64,000 nucleotides of DNA. Source: Flavobacterium fluviale. Its GTDB lineage: Bacteria; Bacteroidota; Bacteroidia; Flavobacteriales; Flavobacteriaceae. The DNA lies in NCBI RefSeq assembly GCF_003312915.1, contig NZ_CP030261.1, forward strand, positions 4,526,001-4,590,000, read 5' to 3'. The notes under the pieces were generated by a model. The model was not told the origin of the DNA. It made no database searches and worked only from the letters and a program-made list of their open reading frames with translations. Below, in pieces: positions 25,420 through 32,949 of this stretch (the stretch's first letter is position 1; every line of letters starts with the position of its first letter). A program made the position numbers and the translations under genes.

Positions 25420-26751
25420 ATGAAAGCGAAATTACTTTTAATAGCCTTGATTACATTAGCAATCAGTTCTTGTCAAGCACAAGCTGGAGCTACTGTTTAC
25501 GCAAAAAACTCAGATATAAGCGATAATTTAGATTTAAGAGCAGTTGCTTCAATGTTTGGAGAATCTGCAAATCTTCAAGATTTTGAAAGAAGATTAAATG
25601 ATCCTAAATATCAGATTTCAAACCTTGATTTAAATGGTGACAACCAAGTTGATTATTTACGTGTAATCGAATCTGTAGAAGACAGAACACACGTTGTAAT
25701 TATTCAAGCAGTTTTAGATCGTGATGTTTATCAGGACGTAGCAACGATAGATGTAGAAAGAGACAATTACAATAAAGTAAACGTTCAAATTGTTGGAAAC
25801 ACATATTTATATGGAGACAATTATATTTATGAGCCTGTTTACAGCGTTGTTCCAGTAATTTATACTTCCTTCTGGGTTACTAATTACAGACCATACTATT
25901 CAACATGGTATTGGGGCTATTACCCTACATACTATACAGCTTGGAGACCTTACCCTGTTTACAGATATAGAAACAACATAAATGTATGCATCAATGTTCA
26001 TAACAGCTATAATTATGTAAATACTAGAAGAAGCTATAGAGCTCCAGCAATTTATGAAACAAGACGTTCTTACGGTTACGAAAGAATGAAACCAAACTAT
26101 AGTTTTGCTCAAAGAAACTCTAATATAAGTAATAGACATGATCTAGATCAAAGAAGAACTGCAAGTAGAGAATCTAACAGATCTCAAAGTACTTACAATA
26201 CCAACAGATCATCAAATACAGGACGAGTATCATCAGCAGAAAACAGAAGTACAAATAGAAACTATAACACCAACAGAACTGCTTCTGATAGAAATTACAA
26301 CACTAACAGAACAACAACTGATAGAAGTTATGGAAACACTAATCGTGTAAGTACTAATAGTAGAGAAAACAGTTCACAAGTAAATACCGCCCCTGTAAGA
26401 ACAGAAAATACACAAAGAGCAGAATATGGTAGGAATAATTCGACTGCATCTGCGCCACGAGTAAATTCAGAAAACAGAGGCTACAGCAATAGACAGTCTT
26501 CGCAAACAAGTGAACCTTCAAGAACTTATTCTGAAAACAGAGGAAGTTCAAATAGAGGAAATGCGACTCAATCTGCTCCAGTACAAAGAGCAGAATCATC
26601 AAGAAGCAGTTCTGAAAGCAGATCATACGAATCTAGACCTCAAAGTACACAACGTTCTGAAGCTCCGAGAGCAAGTCAGGAATCTAGAAGCAGTCAGCCG
26701 CAGCGTGAGAGCGGTTCTAGCTCAAGAGGCGGCGGTGGAAGAAGAGGTTAA
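25420..26751 (+). CDS. secreted EF-hand-like protein with aromatic and Asn/Arg/Ser-rich tail
   Basis: 443 residues. The signal ends in ISSCQAQAGA (a possible lipobox Cys). Residues ~25-125 repeat the domain of the upstream gene, including NLDLNGDNQVDYLRV. A Tyr/Trp-rich segment follows (YYSTWYWGYYPTYYTAWRPY, ~residues 162-182). The last ~220 residues are low complexity, with imperfect repeats such as NYNTNRT and SENRGYSNR, and end in GGGGRRG. The arrangement is that of surface or matrix-associated proteins; no enzyme is seen. The tail is basic (R) with almost no acidic residues. Confidence 0.7.
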   Translation: MKAKLLLIALITLAISSCQAQAGATVYAKNSDISDNLDLRAVASMFGESANLQDFERRLNDPKYQISNLDLNGDNQVDYLRVIESVEDRTHVVIIQAVLDRDVYQDVATIDVERDNYNKVNVQIVGNTYLYGDNYIYEPVYSVVPVIYTSFWVTNYRPYYSTWYWGYYPTYYTAWRPYPVYRYRNNINVCINVHNSYNYVNTRRSYRAPAIYETRRSYGYERMKPNYSFAQRNSNISNRHDLDQRRTASRESNRSQSTYNTNRSSNTGRVSSAENRSTNRNYNTNRTASDRNYNTNRTTTDRSYGNTNRVSTNSRENSSQVNTAPVRTENTQRAEYGRNNSTASAPRVNSENRGYSNRQSSQTSEPSRTYSENRGSSNRGNATQSAPVQRAESSRSSSESRSYESRPQSTQRSEAPRASQESRSSQPQRESGSSSRGGGGRRG

Positions 26752-26779
26752 GAATATCTCAATTTATAATTAAATTTAG

Positions 26780-26811
26780 AAGCACAATTTTAGGATTGTG
26801 CTTTTTTTTAT
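26780..26811 (+). terminator. terminator
   Basis: Stem AAGCACAAT / ATTGTGCTT followed by seven T residues. Confidence 0.85.
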
Positions 26812-26850
26812 CTTTTTAATTATAATAGCTGCTAATTTGTTTTAAAACAG

Positions 26851-26858
26851 TAAATTTG
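26851..26858 (+). promoter_or_regulatory. -7 promoter box of kup
   Basis: TAAATTTG 24 bp before the ATG. It covers the in-frame TTG at 26856, which rules out that codon as the start. Confidence 0.5.
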
Positions 26859-26882
26859 CAACCGTCTTTTATAAAAATATAC

Positions 26883-28856
26883 ATGAGCGCATCGCATAAA
26901 AACTTACATAGTAAGTTGTCTATTGGGGGTTTATTGATTACTTTAGGAATTATTTATGGAGATATCGGAACTTCTCCATTGTACGTAATGAAGGCAATTC
27001 TGGGCGATCACACGATTAATGCCGACATTGTTTTAGGAGGTATTTCTTGTGTATTTTGGACCTTAACATTACAAACTACAATTAAATATGTACTTATAAC
27101 CTTAAGTGCAGACAATCATGGAGAAGGCGGAATCTTTGCACTATACGCATTAGTCAAGAAAACAAAAATTCAATGGCTTATTGTGCCCGCAATTATTGGG
27201 GGAAGTGCGCTTCTTGCTGACGGAATTATAACCCCTCCTATTTCAATTTCATCTGCAGTAGAGGGAATTAGGGCGTTCTATCCAACAATGGAAACACAAA
27301 CCATTGTCTACATTGTAATTTCAATCTTATTTGTTTTATTTACAATTCAGCAATTCGGAACTAAATTGGTGGGTAAATTCTTTGCCCCAATGATGTTAAT
27401 TTGGTTTGCGATGCTGGGGACTTTAGGTACTATTCAAGTAATAAATTATCCAGAAGTAATTAAAGCAATCAATCCGTATTACGCTTATCATTTACTTTCG
27501 ATTCATCCTGATGGTTTCTTTGTTCTTGGTTTTGTATTTTTATGTACTACCGGAGCTGAAGCTTTATATTCTGACATGGGACACTGTGGAAGAAAAAATA
27601 TTCGAATCAGCTGGATTTTTGTAAAAACAACATTGGTTTTAAACTACTTCGGACAAGCCGCTTATTTAATTCACCATGAAGGAAGTACGTTACAGCAATT
27701 AGGCGGAGAAAACGGAAACCCATTTTACTTAATCATGCCGCATTGGTTTTTACCATTTGGAATTGTAGTAGCAACTTTAGCAGCGGTAATTGCATCTCAA
27801 GCGCTTATCAGCGGATCATTTACTTTGATAAATGAAGCTATGCGTTTGAATTTCTGGCCGAAAGTAAAAATCAAATATCCAACAGAAGTAAAAGGTCAAT
27901 TATACATTCCGTCAATCAACTGGTTATTGTTTTTTGGTTGTGTTGGAATCGTTTTACATTTTGAAAAATCTGGAAACATGGAACATGCATATGGACTTGC
28001 CATCATTTTATGTATGATTATGACCACGATTTTATTGAATTATTACTTAATCATGAAACGTGTAAAATTATACTTCATGGTTCCGTTGATCACGATTTAT
28101 CTTTTGATTGAATTTAGTTTCCTTTTTGCTAACATCACGAAATTTGCCGAAGGCGGTTATGTAACTTTGATCATTGCAAGTATGCTGATTTCTGTTATGA
28201 CGATTTGGTATTTGGCTAAGAAAATCAACAAAAACTACACTAAAGTGGTTAAAATTGATGACTACAAACAAGTTTTAGTAGAATTGAGCCAAGATTTATC
28301 GATTCCGAAATACGCAACACATTTAGTTTATATGACGAATGCCAATCGCGTGGACGAATTGGAACATAAAATAATTTACTCTATTCTGCAAAAGCGTCCG
28401 AAAAGAGCTGATATTTACTGGTTTGTTCACGTAAATATCTTAACAGAGCCTTATAAAACGCAATATAAGGTAACTGAAATCGCAAAAGACGACATCTACA
28501 GAATTGACTTTAATTTAGGTTTTAGAGAGCCGACGAAAATTAATTTAATGTTTAGAGAAGTTATCAAAGACATGGTAAAACGCGGCGAAGTGGATATTAC
28601 TAGCCGTTATGAATCTTTAAACAAAAACAATATTATTGGTGACTTTAAATTTGTTTTATCAGAGAAATTCTTATCCAACGACAACGACCTAAGATGGCAT
28701 GAAAATATTATCATGAATTCTTACTTCTTTATCAAGAAACTAAGTTTATCTGAAGAAAGAGCTTTTGGACTAGACAGCAGTTCTGTAAAAATAGAGAAAT
28801 TCCCAATGGTGCTTCATGCTCCAGAAAATATTGGATTAACGCGTATTATTAAATAA
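26883..28856 (+). CDS. kup: Kup-family potassium uptake protein
   Basis: A 657-residue inner-membrane proton-coupled K+ transporter. The N-terminal Kup signature is GGLLITLGIIYGDIGTSPLYV (in two parts, residues ~16-36), followed by NHGEGGIFALYALV, ADGIITPPISISSAVEG and TTGAEALYSDMGHCGRKNI. About twelve transmembrane helices fill residues 15-455, then a ~200-residue cytoplasmic domain. I start at the ATG at 26883 because the upstream TTG lies inside the promoter box. It ends at a strong terminator and is transcribed alone. Confidence 0.94.
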   Translation: MSASHKNLHSKLSIGGLLITLGIIYGDIGTSPLYVMKAILGDHTINADIVLGGISCVFWTLTLQTTIKYVLITLSADNHGEGGIFALYALVKKTKIQWLIVPAIIGGSALLADGIITPPISISSAVEGIRAFYPTMETQTIVYIVISILFVLFTIQQFGTKLVGKFFAPMMLIWFAMLGTLGTIQVINYPEVIKAINPYYAYHLLSIHPDGFFVLGFVFLCTTGAEALYSDMGHCGRKNIRISWIFVKTTLVLNYFGQAAYLIHHEGSTLQQLGGENGNPFYLIMPHWFLPFGIVVATLAAVIASQALISGSFTLINEAMRLNFWPKVKIKYPTEVKGQLYIPSINWLLFFGCVGIVLHFEKSGNMEHAYGLAIILCMIMTTILLNYYLIMKRVKLYFMVPLITIYLLIEFSFLFANITKFAEGGYVTLIIASMLISVMTIWYLAKKINKNYTKVVKIDDYKQVLVELSQDLSIPKYATHLVYMTNANRVDELEHKIIYSILQKRPKRADIYWFVHVNILTEPYKTQYKVTEIAKDDIYRIDFNLGFREPTKINLMFREVIKDMVKRGEVDITSRYESLNKNNIIGDFKFVLSEKFLSNDNDLRWHENIIMNSYFFIKKLSLSEERAFGLDSSSVKIEKFPMVLHAPENIGLTRIIK

Positions 28857-28876
28857 AAACGCTTTTAAACAATTCA

Positions 28877-28914
28877 AAAAAAACACTCTAAATTAGAGTG
28901 TTTTTTATTTTAAT
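28877..28914 (+). terminator. terminator after kup
   Basis: Stem AACACTCTAA / TTAGAGTGTT followed by TTTTATTTT. Confidence 0.85.
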
Positions 28915-28968
28915 GAGAATCAGAGTTAAGATTCAGTATTAAAAATTTAACTTTCAATCAATTAATAG

Positions 28969-28976
28969 TACCTTTG
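28969..28976 (+). promoter_or_regulatory. -7 promoter box
   Basis: TACCTTTG fits TAnnTTTG, 17 bp before the start codon of the rRNA methyltransferase gene. Confidence 0.45.
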
Positions 28977-28993
28977 CAACTCAAATATTAGAA

Positions 28994-30208
28994 ATGAGAT
29001 TACACAGAAATTTAGTTTATACTACCATCGACTCTTTAAATGCAATTTTCAATGAAGGAGAATATGCGGACAAAGTGGTAGCAAGAGCATTAAAAAAAGA
29101 CAAACGTTGGGGAAGTTCTGACAGGAAATTTGTTGCTGAAACGATATACGAAATTGTTCGCTGGAAACGATTATATGCTGAAATTGCAGAAGTTAAGGAA
29201 CCGTACGACAGAGACAATTTATGGAGAATGTTTGCTGTTTGGGCTGTACTTCGCGGTTACCCAATTCCAGATTGGAGACAATTGGAAGGAACTCCAGAGA
29301 GAAAAATAAAAGGCCGTTTTGACGAATTATCTAAAAATAGAGCACTTAAAGAATCTATTCCAGATTGGATGGACGAATTGGGCGTAAAAGAATTAGGCGA
29401 AAAAGTCTGGTCAAAAGAAATTGCTGCACAAAATCAGCCGGCGAAAGTTATCCTTAGAACCAATACTTTAAAAGGAACTAAAGAAAGCCTTAGAAATACT
29501 TTGATGGACTTAAATATTGAAACAGAATATTTAAAAGACCAGCCGGAAGCTCTTGTTTTAAAAGAAAGAGCCAATGTGTTTTTAACAGATGCTTTTAAAC
29601 AGGGACTTTTTGAAGTTCAGGATGCAAACTCACAATTGGTTGCAGGATTTCTAGATGTAAAACCTGGAATGCGTGTTGTGGATACGTGCGCTGGAGCTGG
29701 AGGAAAAACATTGCATATGGCTTCTCTAATGGAAAACAAAGGACAGTTGATTGCAATGGATTTGTATGAAAGCAAATTAAAGCAGTTAAAATTAAGAGCT
29801 AAAAGAAACGGCGCGTTCAATATCGAGTACCGTATTATTGACAGCACAAAAGTGATTAAAAAACTGCACGAAAAAGCAGACCGTGTTTTAATTGACGCGC
29901 CTTGCAGCGGTTTAGGAGTTTTAAAAAGAAATCCAGATTCTAAATGGAAATTACAGCCTGAATTTATCGATAACATTCGTAAAGTTCAGAGTGAAGTTTT
30001 AGAAAGTTATTCTAAAATTGTTAAACCAGGCGGAAAATTAGTTTATGCAACTTGTTCCGTATTACCATCAGAGAATCAAGAACAAGTGGAGAAATTCTTA
30101 AAAACAGAAATCGGACAGCAATTTACTTTTGTTGAAGATCGTAAAATGCTGGCTTCAGAATCTGGTTTTGACGGATTTTATATGGCACTTTTGGAACGTA
30201 AGGCTTAA
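28994..30208 (+). CDS. RsmB/NOP-family RNA 5-methylcytosine methyltransferase
   Basis: 404 residues. An N-terminal NusB-like region is followed by the methyltransferase core: SAM loop VVDTCAGAGGKTLHMA (~residues 230-245), DAPCSGLGVLKRNPDSKW (~300) and YATCSVLPSENQEQ (~350). The two cysteines (PC and TC) are the catalytic pair of m5C RNA methyltransferases. It probably methylates 16S rRNA like RsmB/RsmF; the exact position cannot be read from sequence. The 3' spacer holds AATTCC heptamer repeats. Confidence 0.88.
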   Translation: MRLHRNLVYTTIDSLNAIFNEGEYADKVVARALKKDKRWGSSDRKFVAETIYEIVRWKRLYAEIAEVKEPYDRDNLWRMFAVWAVLRGYPIPDWRQLEGTPERKIKGRFDELSKNRALKESIPDWMDELGVKELGEKVWSKEIAAQNQPAKVILRTNTLKGTKESLRNTLMDLNIETEYLKDQPEALVLKERANVFLTDAFKQGLFEVQDANSQLVAGFLDVKPGMRVVDTCAGAGGKTLHMASLMENKGQLIAMDLYESKLKQLKLRAKRNGAFNIEYRIIDSTKVIKKLHEKADRVLIDAPCSGLGVLKRNPDSKWKLQPEFIDNIRKVQSEVLESYSKIVKPGGKLVYATCSVLPSENQEQVEKFLKTEIGQQFTFVEDRKMLASESGFDGFYMALLERKA

Positions 30209-30420
30209 GTTAAATTCCAATATTTTTAAATTCCAAATTCCAATCTTTTAACGGAATAACTCAATATTTAAAATTCCAAATTCCAATCTTAAAACTTGGA
30301 ATTTGGAATTTTTTATTTTCTGGTATTCGTACTACTTCGTTATCCAACTTTGCCAAAGTTCTAAACTCAAAGCATTGGAATTTGGAATTTTTATTTGAAA
30401 TTTTTTATTTGGAATTTAAA
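30209..30420. repeat. AAATTCC-type heptamer repeats in inverted arrangement
   Basis: The spacer between convergent rsmB-like and menE genes consists of AAATTCC heptamers (twice each near 30229 and 30273) and their complement GGAATTT (near 30299-30313 and 30376-30390, with GGAATTT at the very end). The pair around 30273-30316 forms a hairpin followed by a T-run and may terminate rsmB transcription. The same word family fills 35398-35595. Confidence 0.8.
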
Positions 30421-31464
30421 TCAAGATTGCAAAGTCGGCTTTCGCAGTAACTTTCCGTTTTCGTTTTCTTTAAATTTTGAAACAAAAACAATTTCTTTTG
30501 GTTTTTCGAATTTGCCTAAAACGTCAAAGAAATCGGCTGGAAAATCTTGTTTTTCGCCTTCAATGACCAAAACCAATTTTTCTCCCAAGACAGTATCAGG
30601 AAGTCCGGTCACGAAAAATCTGCTATTTATTTTTCCGATTAATTTAGCTTCAATCTGTTCTGGAATAAGCTTCACTCCTCCACTATTAATTACATTATCA
30701 ATTCTTCCCAAAAATATAAACTGCTGTTCGTTTACTAATTCTACCAAATCGTTAGTCACAATTGGCTCATCAGAAATCGTAGCAACATTAATTACTAAAC
30801 ACTGACGATCGTCTTGAGATATTTTTACGTTTGGCAAGATTGAAAAAACAGAATCACCAAGACGTTTTGCCGCGATATGTGTGATAGTTTCTGTCATTCC
30901 ATAAGTTTCGTAAATTTCTGTTTTAAGAGGCAAAAGCTTTTCTTCCAGAGAAGAATCCATTTTTGCACCTCCAATTATCAGTTTACGCACTTTTGAAAGT
31001 TCTTCAATTGAATTTTGAACCTGAAGCGGTACCATTGCAACAAAATCATATGTACTAGAATTAAAAGCCAGCGGATGAAGACTAGGCGAAACTACATCTA
31101 ATTCTAATCCTAAAATTAAACTGCGCACCAGCATCATTTTTCCTGCAATAAACTGCGTAGGAAGACATAACAAAGCTTTATCGCCAGGCTTTAAATCGAA
31201 GAAATCGCCCGTTGCTAAAGCAGAATGTATCATTGCCTGTTTTTGTAATCGAACCAGCTTAGGAAGACCTGTGGTCCCTGAAGTTGTCATTTCGATATAG
31301 TCTTTTTTGTCGAACCAATCCAAAAAGAATTCCCCTATTGATCGTTCGTACGCATCTCCCTCTTTAACGTAGCTGTAAGCGACACGGCACAAATCTTTTG
31401 CATTTAAATGGTACCCATTTAACTTAAAATAATTGTGCACATTTCTATGGGTTAAATTTTGCAT
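30421..31464 (-). CDS. menE: o-succinylbenzoate-CoA ligase-like AMP-forming enzyme
   Basis: A 347-residue acyl-adenylating enzyme of menaquinone synthesis. The adenylate loop is TTSGTTGLPKLVRL (residues ~60-73). YETYGMTETITHIAAKRLG and the hinge FLGRIDNVINSGGVKLIPEQIE follow, and the C-terminal catalytic Lys lies in GKLLRKP. It is shorter than E. coli MenE (451) mainly at the N-terminus, as is usual in Bacteroidota. It overlaps nothing but is only 4 bp after the CPBP protease gene, with which it forms an operon. Confidence 0.85.
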   Translation of the reverse strand: MQNLTHRNVHNYFKLNGYHLNAKDLCRVAYSYVKEGDAYERSIGEFFLDWFDKKDYIEMTTSGTTGLPKLVRLQKQAMIHSALATGDFFDLKPGDKALLCLPTQFIAGKMMLVRSLILGLELDVVSPSLHPLAFNSSTYDFVAMVPLQVQNSIEELSKVRKLIIGGAKMDSSLEEKLLPLKTEIYETYGMTETITHIAAKRLGDSVFSILPNVKISQDDRQCLVINVATISDEPIVTNDLVELVNEQQFIFLGRIDNVINSGGVKLIPEQIEAKLIGKINSRFFVTGLPDTVLGEKLVLVIEGEKQDFPADFFDVLGKFEKPKEIVFVSKFKENENGKLLRKPTLQS

Positions 31465-31468
31465 GACT

Positions 31469-32401
31469 TTAATTTATTACTTCAGTATTATTAATATTTC
31501 CAGTTAATCTTTCTTTCCAATTTGTCCAGCCGTATTTTTTACTAAAAATAAAAAGCAAAATAGGATATATAACTACAACAGGCAGAATAACATCAATTCC
31601 TGCCGATGGTTCTGAAAGATCTTTAAATAGAGAATTTGTTTGAAAAACCGACCAATCTGAGGTTACTAATAATGCTCCTATGAGATTGTTAGCGGCGTGA
31701 AATCCTAGTGCCAGCTCCATTCCTTCATCCATTAAAGTAATAATTCCTAAGAAAAGTCCAGTTCCTATATAATAAATCATAATTACATTGCCCATTTTAG
31801 CGACTTCAGGATTAGCCCAATGCATTGAACCAAAAATAACAGAAGTCATTAACAGCGGAAACCATCTATTACGGGCCAAATTGGCAAATCCCTGCATCAG
31901 ATATCCCCTAAAAACGTATTCTTCTGTACTGGTTTGAATTGGAATTAAAATAGAACCTAAAAGAACTAAAATCAAAAAAGGAACTACTTTAAAATTGAAA
32001 ACAAATTGTTCTGGAGATCTTAAATACACAAATAAGAAGCTGGCCAAAGAAAAAAATGTCCAAATAAAGAAAGAAAAACTAATTCGCTTCCAATCTACTT
32101 TTGGTCTTGAAGTCGTTACTGACAATAAAGTTTGATGATGAATGTACTTGACAACAAAATATATTCCAGCAAAAGCAAAGACAAACGAAATCATAACCAG
32201 AAAAAGAGTTACGTTAGGTTCAAACATTTTCATAATCGCTTTATCAGTCGTTGGAAAGGCTTTTTTTTCAACAAATGTTTTATAAAATACAGCAGCAGTA
32301 ATCGGAATCTGCCCTACGAAAGAAGCTGCAATAATAAAAACAGATCCTATCAGATATTTCCAAAACTTATTTTCGGGTTTAATTCCTTGCTCTAAAAACA
32401 T
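31469..32401 (-). CDS. CPBP-family intramembrane glutamic protease
   Basis: 310 residues with about eight hydrophobic segments. The family signature is TSTEEYVFRGYLMQG (EExxxR, residues ~158-172), with the second motif FGSMHWAN (FxxxH) and a third, FHAANNLIG (HxxxN). These form the glutamic active site of CAAX-type Rce1/ABI proteins. Prenylated substrates are not expected in bacteria; roles in bacteriocin self-immunity or membrane protein turnover have been described for the family. It lies 4 bp before menE. Confidence 0.85.
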   Translation of the reverse strand: MFLEQGIKPENKFWKYLIGSVFIIAASFVGQIPITAAVFYKTFVEKKAFPTTDKAIMKMFEPNVTLFLVMISFVFAFAGIYFVVKYIHHQTLLSVTTSRPKVDWKRISFSFFIWTFFSLASFLFVYLRSPEQFVFNFKVVPFLILVLLGSILIPIQTSTEEYVFRGYLMQGFANLARNRWFPLLMTSVIFGSMHWANPEVAKMGNVIMIYYIGTGLFLGIITLMDEGMELALGFHAANNLIGALLVTSDWSVFQTNSLFKDLSEPSAGIDVILPVVVIYPILLFIFSKKYGWTNWKERLTGNINNTEVIN

Positions 32402-32463
32402 ACATTAAAAATTTAAAAAAATGAGAATTCAAATTTGGTAAGTTAGCCTTATTTTTGACAGTG

Positions 32464-32471
32464 CAAAAATA
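32464..32471 (-). promoter_or_regulatory. -7 promoter box of CPBP-menE operon
   Basis: On the minus strand reads TATTTTTG, about 62 bp before the CPBP start codon. Confidence 0.4.
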
Positions 32472-32515
32472 CTTCTTTTTGCTACAAGACTATTTGAATA
32501 TCTAAATATAAGAAA

Positions 32516-32860
32516 ATGATACAAATTTACCATAATCCGAGATGCGGAAAATCCAGAAACTGCCTAGCTTTTATTGAACAATCTAACCAAGAGTTTGAAA
32601 TTATTCCTTATTTAACAGAAACGCCGTCTGTTGACGAGCTCAAAATTCTATTAAAACAACTCAATTTAGAGCCTCTTCAATTAGTTAGAACCAAAGAAAA
32701 AATCTGGATCGAAAATTTCAAGGGCAAAACATTAACTGACGATCAAATTATTAAGGCAATGGCAGAAAATCCAATTTTAATAGAACGTCCAATTGTTGTT
32801 AAAGACGGAAAAGCCATAATTGGCCGTGATCCCGATCTTATAGCTTCTTTTTTAGATTGA
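32516..32860 (+). CDS. arsC: ArsC-family reductase (arsenate reductase-like)
   Basis: A 114-residue thioredoxin-fold protein. The active Cys10 is in YHNPRCGKSRN, and the arginine triad of glutaredoxin-coupled arsenate reductases is approximated by Arg in LQLVRTKE and IERPIVVK (the IERP loop with cis-Pro). It would reduce arsenate to arsenite with glutathione/glutaredoxin-type donors. There is no ars operon around it (no ArsR, ArsB), so it may serve another reductase role. Confidence 0.8.
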   Translation: MIQIYHNPRCGKSRNCLAFIEQSNQEFEIIPYLTETPSVDELKILLKQLNLEPLQLVRTKEKIWIENFKGKTLTDDQIIKAMAENPILIERPIVVKDGKAIIGRDPDLIASFLD

Positions 32861-32914
32861 TTCTAAAATACAGTATTAACATATTTTTGTGATTTTTCTC
32901 TTTAAACCAAAAAC

Positions 32915-32922
32915 TACTTTTG
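32915..32922 (+). promoter_or_regulatory. -7 promoter box of TonB receptor gene
   Basis: TACTTTTG, 27 bp before the ATG at 32950. It overlaps the in-frame TTG at 32920, which is therefore not the start. Confidence 0.45.
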
Positions 32923-32949
32923 CCGTCTAAAGAGAAAAGAAAACCAGAA

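Noticed and set aside
26354..26773. Antisense and alternate-frame ORFs in the low-complexity tail gene
   Set aside because: They arise from the repeated Asn/Arg/Ser codons of the real gene.
26856..26882. Upstream TTG start for kup
   Set aside because: The codon lies inside the -7 box TAAATTTG; the ATG at 26883 begins the family N-terminus.
30209..30420. CRISPR array
   Set aside because: Repeats are 7 bp words with mirrored copies, not 25-40 bp repeats separated by unique spacers.
32920..32949. Upstream TTG start for the TonB receptor
   Set aside because: It overlaps the -7 box TACTTTTG and gives no signal peptide; the ATG at 32950 does.
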